From the NCBI RefSeq assembly GCF_019977655.1, contig NZ_AP024849.1, positions 3,753,001 to 3,817,000 on the forward strand: a DNA stretch of 64,000 nt, in the 5' to 3' direction. The translations under genes were made by a program, and so were the position numbers. Below are positions 52,691 through 59,979 of this stretch, piece by piece. The stretch comes from Clostridium gelidum (GTDB taxonomy: Bacteria > Bacillota > Clostridia > Clostridiales > Clostridiaceae). Every line of letters begins with the position of its first letter. The stretch's first letter is position 1. The notes beneath the pieces are model-generated. The model worked only from the letters and a program-made list of their open reading frames with translations. It was not told the DNA's origin and ran no database searches.

Positions 52691-53539
52691 CTAGTCTACT
52701 TTTGTTTCTTCTAAAAACTCATTTAACAAAACATCCTGCAATTTCTTTACAAGTTCTGGAGCTTTTCCACCTACAGGTTGCCCATCTATTTCACAAGCAG
52801 TCATACAAAATTGACCTGAGCTAGTTACAATAACCTCATCTGCATCTACTAATTCCTTTAATGTAAATGCTGTTTCAGATACAGGAATATCAAATAACTT
52901 ACACTTTGTAATAAGATGAGCTCTTGCAATACCAGGTAGAATTAAATTATCTGTTGGTGCAGTTTTTAAAATACCATCTTTTATAATAGATACATTGCTA
53001 TGTGCACATTCTGTTACTCTATCCCCTCTATGAAATACTGCTTCTTGACATCCTGCCTCTTCAGTTTTTTGTGCAGCCATTACGCTAGGTAATAGATTTA
53101 ATGTTTTAATATTACAGTGTAAAAAACGAGTATCCTCTAAAGTAATTAACTTCAGTTTTTTTGACATATCTTTAATGTTTAAAGGCTTTAGTATAATCCA
53201 GATATTTGCTGGAACATCATCACTTGGAAAAGCATGATTACGCATTCCAGTTCCTCTTGTAACTTGCCAATATACAAATTGCTCCCCGCTATCAACCTTA
53301 TTAACCATTTCCTTAAGAATTTCCTTAAGCTCATCCTTTGTGTAAGGAATCTTAATCTTTAATAAACCAGCACTATTAAAAAATCGATCAATATGCTCAT
53401 CCAGTGCAAAAATCACATGATTCCTGCTATAAGTAGCATCATAAACTCCATCACCAAAATAACACACACGATCATTCATGGGTACTTTCATCTTATCAAT
53501 TAAATCATACTCTCCATTATAATATCCTAAATTTTCCAT
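52691..53539 (-). CDS. dat: Class IV aminotransferase, probable D-amino acid transaminase
   Basis: A 282-residue fold-type IV PLP enzyme. Motifs: RVCYFGDGVYDATYSRNHVI at the N-terminus, PLP Lys in LHCNIKTLNLLPSV (about residue 147), TEEAGCQEAVFHRGDRVTEC, and SSGQFCMTACEIDG near the end. Order and spacing match Bacillus D-alanine transaminase rather than branched-chain aminotransferase. It would make D-glutamate from D-alanine and 2-oxoglutarate, the substrate of the next two genes' product. First gene of the operon, behind a leader terminator. Confidence 0.87.
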   Translation of the reverse strand: MENLGYYNGEYDLIDKMKVPMNDRVCYFGDGVYDATYSRNHVIFALDEHIDRFFNSAGLLKIKIPYTKDELKEILKEMVNKVDSGEQFVYWQVTRGTGMRNHAFPSDDVPANIWIILKPLNIKDMSKKLKLITLEDTRFLHCNIKTLNLLPSVMAAQKTEEAGCQEAVFHRGDRVTECAHSNVSIIKDGILKTAPTDNLILPGIARAHLITKCKLFDIPVSETAFTLKELVDADEVIVTSSGQFCMTACEIDGQPVGGKAPELVKKLQDVLLNEFLEETKVD

Positions 53540-53561
53540 TGTTAATCCTCCTATAAATAAT

Positions 53562-53624
53562 AAAAAACCACATATAATTAGACATATTAACTTTGACTTC
53601 TTTGTCTAAATATATATGGTTTTT
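53562..53624 (-). terminator. Leader terminator (possible attenuator) before the dat-accC operon
   Basis: AAAAAACCA/TGGTTTTT and TTAGAC/GTCTAA arms form a long stem. On the minus strand it is followed by TTATTATTTATAG. It ends only 10 nt before the AGGAGG of the first gene of the operon, so it must be read through or refolded for expression. No aptamer I know is recognised in 53625-53826; TTTACGTA-type motifs occur there twice in inverted orientation. Confidence 0.65.
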
Positions 53625-53826
53625 AATAAATTTTTTAAATATGAGTATATAGTACATCTCATATTAATTTTTTTCAATATTTTTTCAAATTTACGTATAA
53701 TTTATTTTAATTATACTATAAAGCCAAAATATTTAATGTCTTTTACTATATATTACGTAAAATTTGCAGTCTTATAAATAAACTAATTTTTATAGCTACA
53801 GTAGAAATTTTCATAACATATTAAGA

Positions 53827-53991
53827 TTAGGCACAATCAAAAAAATAACAAGTCCATTTGCCAGACTATTTTCCATCATGCTACGTCGGCAAATTGACCT
53901 AATAGGCCCGCTATGAGGGCGATTCGTCTCCTTGCCTGATGAAAAATATTCATGGCAACTTTGGACTTGTTATTTATTTTCATGTGCCTTA
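53827..53991. repeat. R2 MITE-like repeat, full copy in opposite orientation
   Basis: 165 bp, the reverse complement of the 38996 copy with few changes: starts TTAGGCACAATC, ends CATGTGCCTTA. The terminal TAA (minus strand, 53989-53991) is the stop codon of the neighbouring transporter gene. Confidence 0.9.
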
Positions 53992-54924
53992 CTTTTCAAT
54001 AAGACAATTTAAAATCATTCCACTAACCACTAGTATTACTCCTATTAAACCAATCATTGTTGGCGCTTTATCATGAAATATAGTTATTCCCCCTAAAAGT
54101 GTAAATATTACTTCACCAGACTGTGTCGATTCTACTATTGATAATTTGTATGTATCATAACTTACTATATCAGTTGCTTTAAAAAATAATATTGTAGCAA
54201 TAATTCCAGAAAAAATAGCAACTATAAATGATTGTACTACTTGTCCTTTACTTGGTAATCCAAAAGAAACACAACCATATATTGATATGATTATCCAAAA
54301 AGGCATACTACATAGTGTCATGCCAAATACCCTTTGAAATGTGTTAAATCTATTATCACAAACTTCTATCATTTTACGATTACCAAGGGGATAAGAGAAT
54401 GCTGCTAAAATAACAGATATAATTCCTAATAATATTTTTAAATCAAAGATATCGCTTGCTTCCTCAGACTGCATTAAATATATGCCTAACAAAATTATTG
54501 AAGAAATTACTAGAAATTTTTTAGGTATTTTATTTCTTATTTTATAGATTCTATTTTTAATTTCTATAGTTTTAAAAAATAATGGCGACATAAATGCACC
54601 AGCAACTATAGTTATTTGCCAAGTTCCAGCAACTAACCATGAGGTCCCATATTCTGAAGCAAAACATAAAGGCGCATAAAATAATCCAAACCCTATTGTA
54701 CTCCAAGTAATCCATTGAATAGGGTTTTTTATTATATCATTTAATACATCAAATAATTCATTTCTTATAATCATAATAATAAATAAAATGGGTAACATAA
54801 AAATGTATCTTAAAGATGAACTCCATAGCCAACTACCACCTGATATATTCATTTGTTGATTAAGTACAAAAGTAAAAGCAAAAAAGAAAGAAGCTAATAT
54901 TCCCAGTATAAGTGATTTTATCAT
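53989..54924 (-). CDS. DMT-superfamily transporter (EmrE-like, multidrug resistance efflux type)
   Basis: A 311-residue protein with ten membrane helices, two EamA-like halves. The start LILGILASFFFAFTFVLNQQ and SGGSWLWSSSLRYIFMLPIL, and ASEYGTSWLVAGTWQITIVA in the middle, fit the PF13536-type family. IVESTQSGEVIFTLLGGITI is the second-half motif. It exports metabolites or drugs; substrate unknown. The start at 54924 has AGGAG. Its last codon and stop coincide with the end of an R2 repeat, suggesting the element inserted at the 3' end of the gene. Confidence 0.82.
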   Translation of the reverse strand: MIKSLILGILASFFFAFTFVLNQQMNISGGSWLWSSSLRYIFMLPILFIIMIIRNELFDVLNDIIKNPIQWITWSTIGFGLFYAPLCFASEYGTSWLVAGTWQITIVAGAFMSPLFFKTIEIKNRIYKIRNKIPKKFLVISSIILLGIYLMQSEEASDIFDLKILLGIISVILAAFSYPLGNRKMIEVCDNRFNTFQRVFGMTLCSMPFWIIISIYGCVSFGLPSKGQVVQSFIVAIFSGIIATILFFKATDIVSYDTYKLSIVESTQSGEVIFTLLGGITIFHDKAPTMIGLIGVILVVSGMILNCLIEK

Positions 54925-55007
54925 TTTTAAACTCCTCATATTTATAAAGTATATATAATTAAGAGTAACCATATCTACACGACAAAATTATGGTATTAAC
55001 GAATATA

Positions 55008-55073
55008 TTATAATAAATCTTTACATATTTCTAAAAATTTTATGTTGAAATTTCCTTCTCTAAAAGTTTCATT
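55008..55073 (-). pseudogene. Fossil C-terminus of a second biotin carboxylase gene
   Basis: The 21 codons before TAA (55008-55010) read NETFREGNFNIKFLEI, then CKDLL. The intact AccC at 45238 ends NETFITGNFNTKFLEI, then EKDLF: 16 of 21 identical and in the same frame, and the DNA is also alike. A stop (55074-55076) lies directly upstream and nothing else of accC remains. It is a remnant of a duplicated or relocated accC. Confidence 0.75.
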
Positions 55074-55082
55074 CTAAGTACT

Positions 55083-55538
55083 TTAATTATCTGTCTCCGG
55101 TATTACACAAAATATGTTTTTAATATTTTTCAAAATAAAATGAGTTTTTGTTGCTGATACTCCTTCTAGGCTTTTTATCTGTCGATGAATTTTTTCAAGA
55201 TGATCCGAGGATTGGCAAATAATTTTAAGCATAAAGTCATAATCTCCAGTCAAATAATAAGATGAAACAATATTAGCATTTAATTCAATTGCCTCAGTAA
55301 AAGAATCGTAGTATTTGGGATGCTCAAGACTAATCTCCATCAAAGCACTCACATCATTGTCTAATTTTTTTTGATCTACTATTATTGTATAATTTGTAAT
55401 CACATTATTTTTTTCCATTTTGTGTATACGTTCAATAACTGCGGAAATTGATAAATGAATTTCCTTACTTATGTCAGATGCTTTATATCTTGCATTTGAT
55501 TTTAGACATTTTAATATTTTATAATCCATGTTATCCAT
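55083..55538 (-). CDS. Lrp/AsnC-family transcriptional regulator
   Basis: A 151-residue feast/famine regulator. The N-terminal helix-turn-helix reads DYKILKCLKSNARYKASDIS, then HLSISAVIERIHKMEKNNVI. The C-terminal RAM ligand-binding domain spans about residues 65-145, with SSYYLTGDYDFMLKIICQS. It sits between the D-amino-acid/oxoproline operon and the branched-chain amino acid transporter genes, either of which could be its target. GAGGGGG precedes the start. Confidence 0.88.
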   Translation of the reverse strand: MDNMDYKILKCLKSNARYKASDISKEIHLSISAVIERIHKMEKNNVITNYTIIVDQKKLDNDVSALMEISLEHPKYYDSFTEAIELNANIVSSYYLTGDYDFMLKIICQSSDHLEKIHRQIKSLEGVSATKTHFILKNIKNIFCVIPETDN

Positions 55539-55566
55539 AACTACCCCCTCAAACTATTAAAAATAA

Positions 55567-55601
55567 ACCTGTAAACCCTTTATTTTATAGAATTTACAGG
55601 T
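55567..55601 (-). terminator. Terminator of the liv/cytidylate-kinase-like operon
   Basis: ACCTGTAAA and TTTACAGGT form a perfect 9-bp stem, followed on the minus strand by TTATTTTTA. Confidence 0.7.
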
Positions 55602-55670
55602 ATATTAATGTAACGAACTTTTTATTATTTATAGTCAAAAATAATTTTTTTACAAGTGTATTAATTCATA

Positions 55671-56294
55671 TCATAAGTCCATTCTTAATTTAATATATTC
55701 TGTAATATATTTAACACTTTTTTCAAATCCTAATTTACTGGTATCAATACACAAATCATAGTTTTTTACATTTTCCCACTTCTTGCCTGTATGATAATAA
55801 TAATATTCTTTTCTATACTTATCTAATTTCTTAACTTGCTTAATTGCCTCTTTTTCTGTAATACAAAGGCTTTCCATCTCATGCTTAATACAATCATTAT
55901 AAGATGAATGAATAAAAATCTTAAATACATTTGGTTTATCCTTTAAAATATAATCTGCACAACGTCCTATTACAACATAAGATTCTTTTTCTGCAAGTTC
56001 TCTAAGTATCTTAGCTTGATAGTTAAATAAATTATCATTTGAAGTAAAATCATTGCTTTCTGGCGGAATTAGCTCTCCATTGTATACATTTTTTGACACC
56101 CTATATAAGAGACTATTTTTCATATTTTCATCTGCATTACTAAATAGTGATTCATTAATACCACTATCATCTGATGCTAAACGTAATAATTCTTTGTCAT
56201 ACATATTGATTTTGAAATCATTTGAAAGCATTTTCCCAATGGTTGTTCCACCACTTCCACACGTTCTAGTGATTGCAATCACAAAATTATCCAT
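55671..56294 (-). CDS. Cytidylate kinase-like P-loop protein
   Basis: A 207-residue member of the cytidylate-kinase-like (AAA_26-type) family. P-loop: ITRTCGSGGTTIGKMLSNDF (residues 6-25), where the canonical GKS/T is replaced by GGTTIG, as in this family. Then INMYDKELLRLASDDSGI, YVVIGRCADYILKDKPNVFK and a lid-like KYRKEYYYYHTGKKWENVKN. Substrate unknown. ATG at 56294 is preferred for AAGGGTGGG 7 bp upstream. It follows livF by 51 bp and is co-directional, so it probably shares the liv transcript. Confidence 0.8.
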   Translation of the reverse strand: MDNFVIAITRTCGSGGTTIGKMLSNDFKINMYDKELLRLASDDSGINESLFSNADENMKNSLLYRVSKNVYNGELIPPESNDFTSNDNLFNYQAKILRELAEKESYVVIGRCADYILKDKPNVFKIFIHSSYNDCIKHEMESLCITEKEAIKQVKKLDKYRKEYYYYHTGKKWENVKNYDLCIDTSKLGFEKSVKYITEYIKLRMDL

Positions 56295-56345
56295 GTTATT
56301 TCCCACCCTTCTCTTTGAAAAAATTTATATCACTATTTTTTTACT

Positions 56346-57050
56346 TTATTCTCCTAAGTATGCGCGTCTAACAGAATCATCATTTAATAAGTTCTTTGCT
56401 AATCCTTCTATGACAACGCTACCTGTTTCTAATACATATCCACGATCTGCTATTTGAAGTGCAGCATTGGCATTTTGCTCTACTAAAAGAATAGTTGTTC
56501 CCGAGTTACGAATTTTTTTTATAATTTCAAATATTTCTTCAACTATAATGGGTGCAAGTCCCATAGATGGCTCATCAAGTAATAATAATTTAGGCTTTGC
56601 CATTAATGCTCTACCAATTGCAAGCATTTGTTGCTCACCACCTGACAAAGTTCCTGCAAGCTGTTTTCTTCTTTCCATTATTCTTGGAAACGAATTAAAT
56701 ACCTCTTCCATTGATTCTTTGATTTCGGATTTGTTTTTTCTAAGATATGCTCCAAGTAAAAGATTTTCTTCTACTGTTTGATCACCAAATATTCTTCTTC
56801 CTTCTGGTACTTGGCTTAGTCCATGAGCTACGATTTTGTGTGCTCCAAGAGTACTTATTACTTTATCATTATATATAATTTCACCTGATTTAATTGGGGT
56901 TAAACCACTAATAGCTCTAAGCGTACTTGTTTTTCCAGCACCATTTGCACCAATTAAAGTTACAATTTCTCCATCATTCACTTCTAAGCTTAGATCGTGA
57001 ATTGCGTGAATTGCACCATAAGATACATTTATATTATTTACCTTTAACAT
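56346..57050 (-). CDS. livF: Branched-chain amino acid ABC transporter, ATPase LivF
   Basis: A 234-residue ABC ATPase. Walker A GANGAGKTS (about residues 36-44), signature LSGGEQQML, Walker B LLLLDEPSMGLAP, H-loop LLVEQN. The SMGLAPIIVEEIFEII and EGRRIFGDQTVEENL segments are LivF-specific. One bp separates it from livG. Confidence 0.94.
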   Translation of the reverse strand: MLKVNNINVSYGAIHAIHDLSLEVNDGEIVTLIGANGAGKTSTLRAISGLTPIKSGEIIYNDKVISTLGAHKIVAHGLSQVPEGRRIFGDQTVEENLLLGAYLRKNKSEIKESMEEVFNSFPRIMERRKQLAGTLSGGEQQMLAIGRALMAKPKLLLLDEPSMGLAPIIVEEIFEIIKKIRNSGTTILLVEQNANAALQIADRGYVLETGSVVIEGLAKNLLNDDSVRRAYLGE

Positions 57051-57051
57051 A

Positions 57052-57822
57052 TTATTTCGCAGCCCCCTTTCCTAAATAAGCTTCTATTACTTGAGGATTT
57101 TTCTGAATTTCTTTTGGAATACCCTTTGCTATAATTTGACCAAAAGAAAGTACATAAATGTATTCACATACATTCATTACAAGTTTCATATCATGTTCAA
57201 TAAGCAAAATAGAAATTTTAAACTCATCTTTTATCCAACGAATAAGTTCGGTAAGTTCTATGGTCTCTTGTGGATTCATACCTGCTGCAGGTTCATCAAG
57301 AAGTAAAAGTTTTGGCTTTGCAGCCAATGCCCTAGCTATTTCTAATCTTCTTTGCTTACCATAAGGAAGGTTTTTTGCAAGATCATCTGCCTTATCATCC
57401 AAGCTGAAAATCTTAAGTATATCTAAGGCCTCTTTTTTCATTTTTTCTTCTTCTAAAATTTGAGCTGGTGTATGAATTACAGAACTAAATAAATTAGCTT
57501 TTGCTTGAAAATCAAAACTAATCATAACATTTTCTAACACTGTTAATTCTTGAAAAAGTCTAATGTTTTGAAAAGTTCTAGAAATACGTTTTGATGTAAT
57601 ATCATAAGGTTTAGTTCCATCAATACGTTCCCCATTTACTTCTATTTTCCCACGTGTTGGTTTATAAACACCAGTAAGCATATTAAAAAGTGTTGTCTTA
57701 CCTGCACCATTGGGTCCAATTAAACCTATTAACTGATGATCTCCTATCTCCATATTCACGTCAGAAACAGCAACAAGACCACCAAAAATTATTGTTAAAT
57801 TCTCTACTGAAAGTAAAGACAT
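57052..57822 (-). CDS. livG: Branched-chain amino acid ABC transporter, ATPase LivG
   Basis: A 256-residue ABC ATPase. Walker A GPNGAGKTT, ISRTFQNIRLFQELTVLENV in the Q-loop region, signature LPYGKQRRL (as in LivG), Walker B LLLLDEPAAGMNP and H-loop LLIEHDMKLVM. The ATG at 57822 has AGGCAGGTG at proper distance; GTG at 57831 overlaps the end of livM. It partners LivF on the LivH/LivM channel. Confidence 0.94.
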   Translation of the reverse strand: MSLLSVENLTIIFGGLVAVSDVNMEIGDHQLIGLIGPNGAGKTTLFNMLTGVYKPTRGKIEVNGERIDGTKPYDITSKRISRTFQNIRLFQELTVLENVMISFDFQAKANLFSSVIHTPAQILEEEKMKKEALDILKIFSLDDKADDLAKNLPYGKQRRLEIARALAAKPKLLLLDEPAAGMNPQETIELTELIRWIKDEFKISILLIEHDMKLVMNVCEYIYVLSFGQIIAKGIPKEIQKNPQVIEAYLGKGAAK

Positions 57823-57823
57823 A

Positions 57824-58870
57824 CTACTCACCTGCCTTTTTTCTTTTTAAGATATCTTTAAATGACATATTTTTAATTCCTTTAATAAACTTTATAATAT
57901 TTGCAACTGAAATCTCTCTTGTTCCAAGAATACCTTGTGGACGAAAAATCATCATTAGTACAAGTAAAAATGCATATATAAGCATTCTATAATCCTTAAA
58001 TACACTACTAAGTCCTCTTAATCCTTCAGGTAAATATATAAGAATTGTGGTCCCAAGTACAGTCCCAGATAAACTTCCCATACCACCGAGTACAACATAA
58101 GTAATTAACTCAATAGATTTAGCAAAGTTAAAACTCGCTGGATCAATAAAAGTATTAAAGTGAGCATATAATCCTCCTGCAAGACCTGCCATACTACTAC
58201 CTATAATAAAAGCAATCATTTTATATTTTGTAGAGTTAATGCCCATTGCTTCTGCTGCTATTTCATCTTCTCTAACAGACATTATTGCTCTACCTTTTGA
58301 GGAATGAATCAAATTCTTAAGTATTGCATAACAAAGTGCTACTCCAAAAAATACTATTAGAAATGAAGTTTTTGTTGGTATTGCTGAAATTCCTCTAGCA
58401 CCTCCAACATAATCGACATTTTGAATTATTACCTTTACTATTTCGCCAAATCCCAAGGTGCAAATAGCTAAATAATCACCCTTAAGTCTGAGTATTGGAT
58501 ATCCAATTAATGCTGCTAAAATTGCTGATAAAATAACGCCTACAATCAAAGCAATTGGAAATGGGATATCGAAATTTTTTGTCATTATTGCTGAAGCATA
58601 TGCTCCAATTGACATAAATGCCGCATGGCCCATAGTGAACTGTCCTGTAAAACCCAATATAAGATTAAGTCCAAGTGCTGCAATTACAAAAATTCCAACT
58701 TGCTTCATAATTCTAAGTATGTAGTTATCAATTATACCTTGATTTACAAGAAACATTAAAAGTCCATAGGTTAAAGCAAGAACTACCAATGTAAGTGCAT
58801 ATCTGATATATGTGGTTTTAACTAAATTTATATTCACATTTTTTTCATTACCTTTTATCTTTGTTTGCAT
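57824..58870 (-). CDS. livM: Branched-chain amino acid ABC transporter, permease LivM
   Basis: A 348-residue permease with about nine membrane helices. Signature blocks: ALGLNLILGFTGQFTMGHAA, GDYLAICTLGFGEIVKVIIQ (coupling region), GRAIMSVREDEIAAEAMGIN and YVVLGGMGSLSGTVLGT. The start is taken as ATG 58870, following AGGTG; GTG at 58879 immediately follows the livH stop and overlaps that site. It ends 1 bp before livG. Confidence 0.92.
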   Translation of the reverse strand: MQTKIKGNEKNVNINLVKTTYIRYALTLVVLALTYGLLMFLVNQGIIDNYILRIMKQVGIFVIAALGLNLILGFTGQFTMGHAAFMSIGAYASAIMTKNFDIPFPIALIVGVILSAILAALIGYPILRLKGDYLAICTLGFGEIVKVIIQNVDYVGGARGISAIPTKTSFLIVFFGVALCYAILKNLIHSSKGRAIMSVREDEIAAEAMGINSTKYKMIAFIIGSSMAGLAGGLYAHFNTFIDPASFNFAKSIELITYVVLGGMGSLSGTVLGTTILIYLPEGLRGLSSVFKDYRMLIYAFLLVLMMIFRPQGILGTREISVANIIKFIKGIKNMSFKDILKRKKAGE

Positions 58871-58879
58871 AATTATCAC

Positions 58880-59764
58880 CTACACCTTCACATTATCAGA
58901 TTTACCAAAGATACCAGTTGGTTTTACAAGAAGAATTATAATTAAAATAGAAAATGCAATTGCATCGGATAAACCCGAACTAATATATACCTTTGATAGT
59001 GTTTCAATAAGTCCCATTACAACTCCACCAAACATTGCTCCAGGTATAATACCAATTCCTCCAAGAACAGCTGCTACAAAAGATTTAAGTCCTGGCATAA
59101 CACCCATAGCAGGTTCAAGTCTAGGATAAAGCATACCAACTAATACACCAGCTGTTGCTGCTAATGCTGAACCTAAAGCAAATGTTAAAGAAATAACTTT
59201 ATTAATATTTATTCCCATTAAAGCTGCTGCATCTCTATCATAAGATGTTGCCCTCATAGCTCTGCCTGTTTGCGTTTTAGTAACTATATATTGCAATATA
59301 AGACATAATATTATTGTGACAGCAAATGAAATTAACTGTAAGTTACTAATTGTAATTGGTCCAATATTATAAGATACTAAAGGAAGTACCTCTGGAAAGG
59401 TTCTTGTATTTGGACCTGCCATAAAATCAGCCTTCATAAGATTTTGTAATAAAAGCTCCATACCCACAGTAGTGATTAACAATGTTACCTTTGGTGAATT
59501 TCTAAGGGGCTTGTATGCAATTCTTTCAATTGCCATACCTAATAATGCACATAAAATCATGGAAAAAAGTAAACATCCAATAAATCCAAATCCCAGTACC
59601 GTTGCTGCATAATATCCTGCAAAAGCACCAACCATATAAATATCACAATGAGCAAAATTAATTAATTTAATAATACCGTATACCATGGTATAGCCGATAG
59701 CTATTAATGCATATACGCTACCAAGGCTTACACCATTTACAAGTTGTTGTAATAAAGTATTCAT
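58880..59764 (-). CDS. livH: Branched-chain amino acid ABC transporter, permease LivH
   Basis: A 294-residue permease with eight membrane helices. Blocks: LQQLVNGVSLGSVYALIAIG, GIIKLINFAHCDIYMVGAFA, GRAMRATSYDRDAAALMGIN (coupling) and SFVAAVLGGIGIIPGAMFGG. It forms the heterodimeric channel with LivM. It is separated from the binding-protein gene by 215 bp holding a strong hairpin, which should reduce its expression relative to livK. Confidence 0.93.
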   Translation of the reverse strand: MNTLLQQLVNGVSLGSVYALIAIGYTMVYGIIKLINFAHCDIYMVGAFAGYYAATVLGFGFIGCLLFSMILCALLGMAIERIAYKPLRNSPKVTLLITTVGMELLLQNLMKADFMAGPNTRTFPEVLPLVSYNIGPITISNLQLISFAVTIILCLILQYIVTKTQTGRAMRATSYDRDAAALMGININKVISLTFALGSALAATAGVLVGMLYPRLEPAMGVMPGLKSFVAAVLGGIGIIPGAMFGGVVMGLIETLSKVYISSGLSDAIAFSILIIILLVKPTGIFGKSDNVKV

Positions 59765-59797
59765 ATTGATCCTCTCCTTTACTTTTTTTGATAATAA

Positions 59798-59856
59798 AAA
59801 CGACTATATCATAAGCGTACACTAACTATTATGCATCGCCTTTGATACAGTCGTTT
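59798..59856 (-). terminator. Intercistronic hairpin between livK and livH
   Basis: AAACGACTGTATCA pairs with TGATATAGTCGTTT (minus-strand reading, one bulge), followed by TTATTATC. It is likely a partial terminator or stabiliser giving excess binding protein. Confidence 0.65.
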
Positions 59857-59959
59857 AATATTAAATTTATTAAAATTTCTTTTTTTCTATTATTCTTTTT
59901 AGTTCAAGTAATATTTAAATTTCAATAAAACCTCACTTAAATTAATAAGTATCACTTTA

Positions 59960-59974
59960 TACCCTCAAGGGGTA
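59960..59974. repeat. TACCCTCAAGGGGTA mini-hairpin after livK
   Basis: A perfect 6+6 stem (TACCCT... /GGGGTA family) 5 bp past the livK stop. It is the same motif as the three mini-hairpins at 38153-38208. Confidence 0.5.
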
Positions 59975-59979
59975 CCTTG

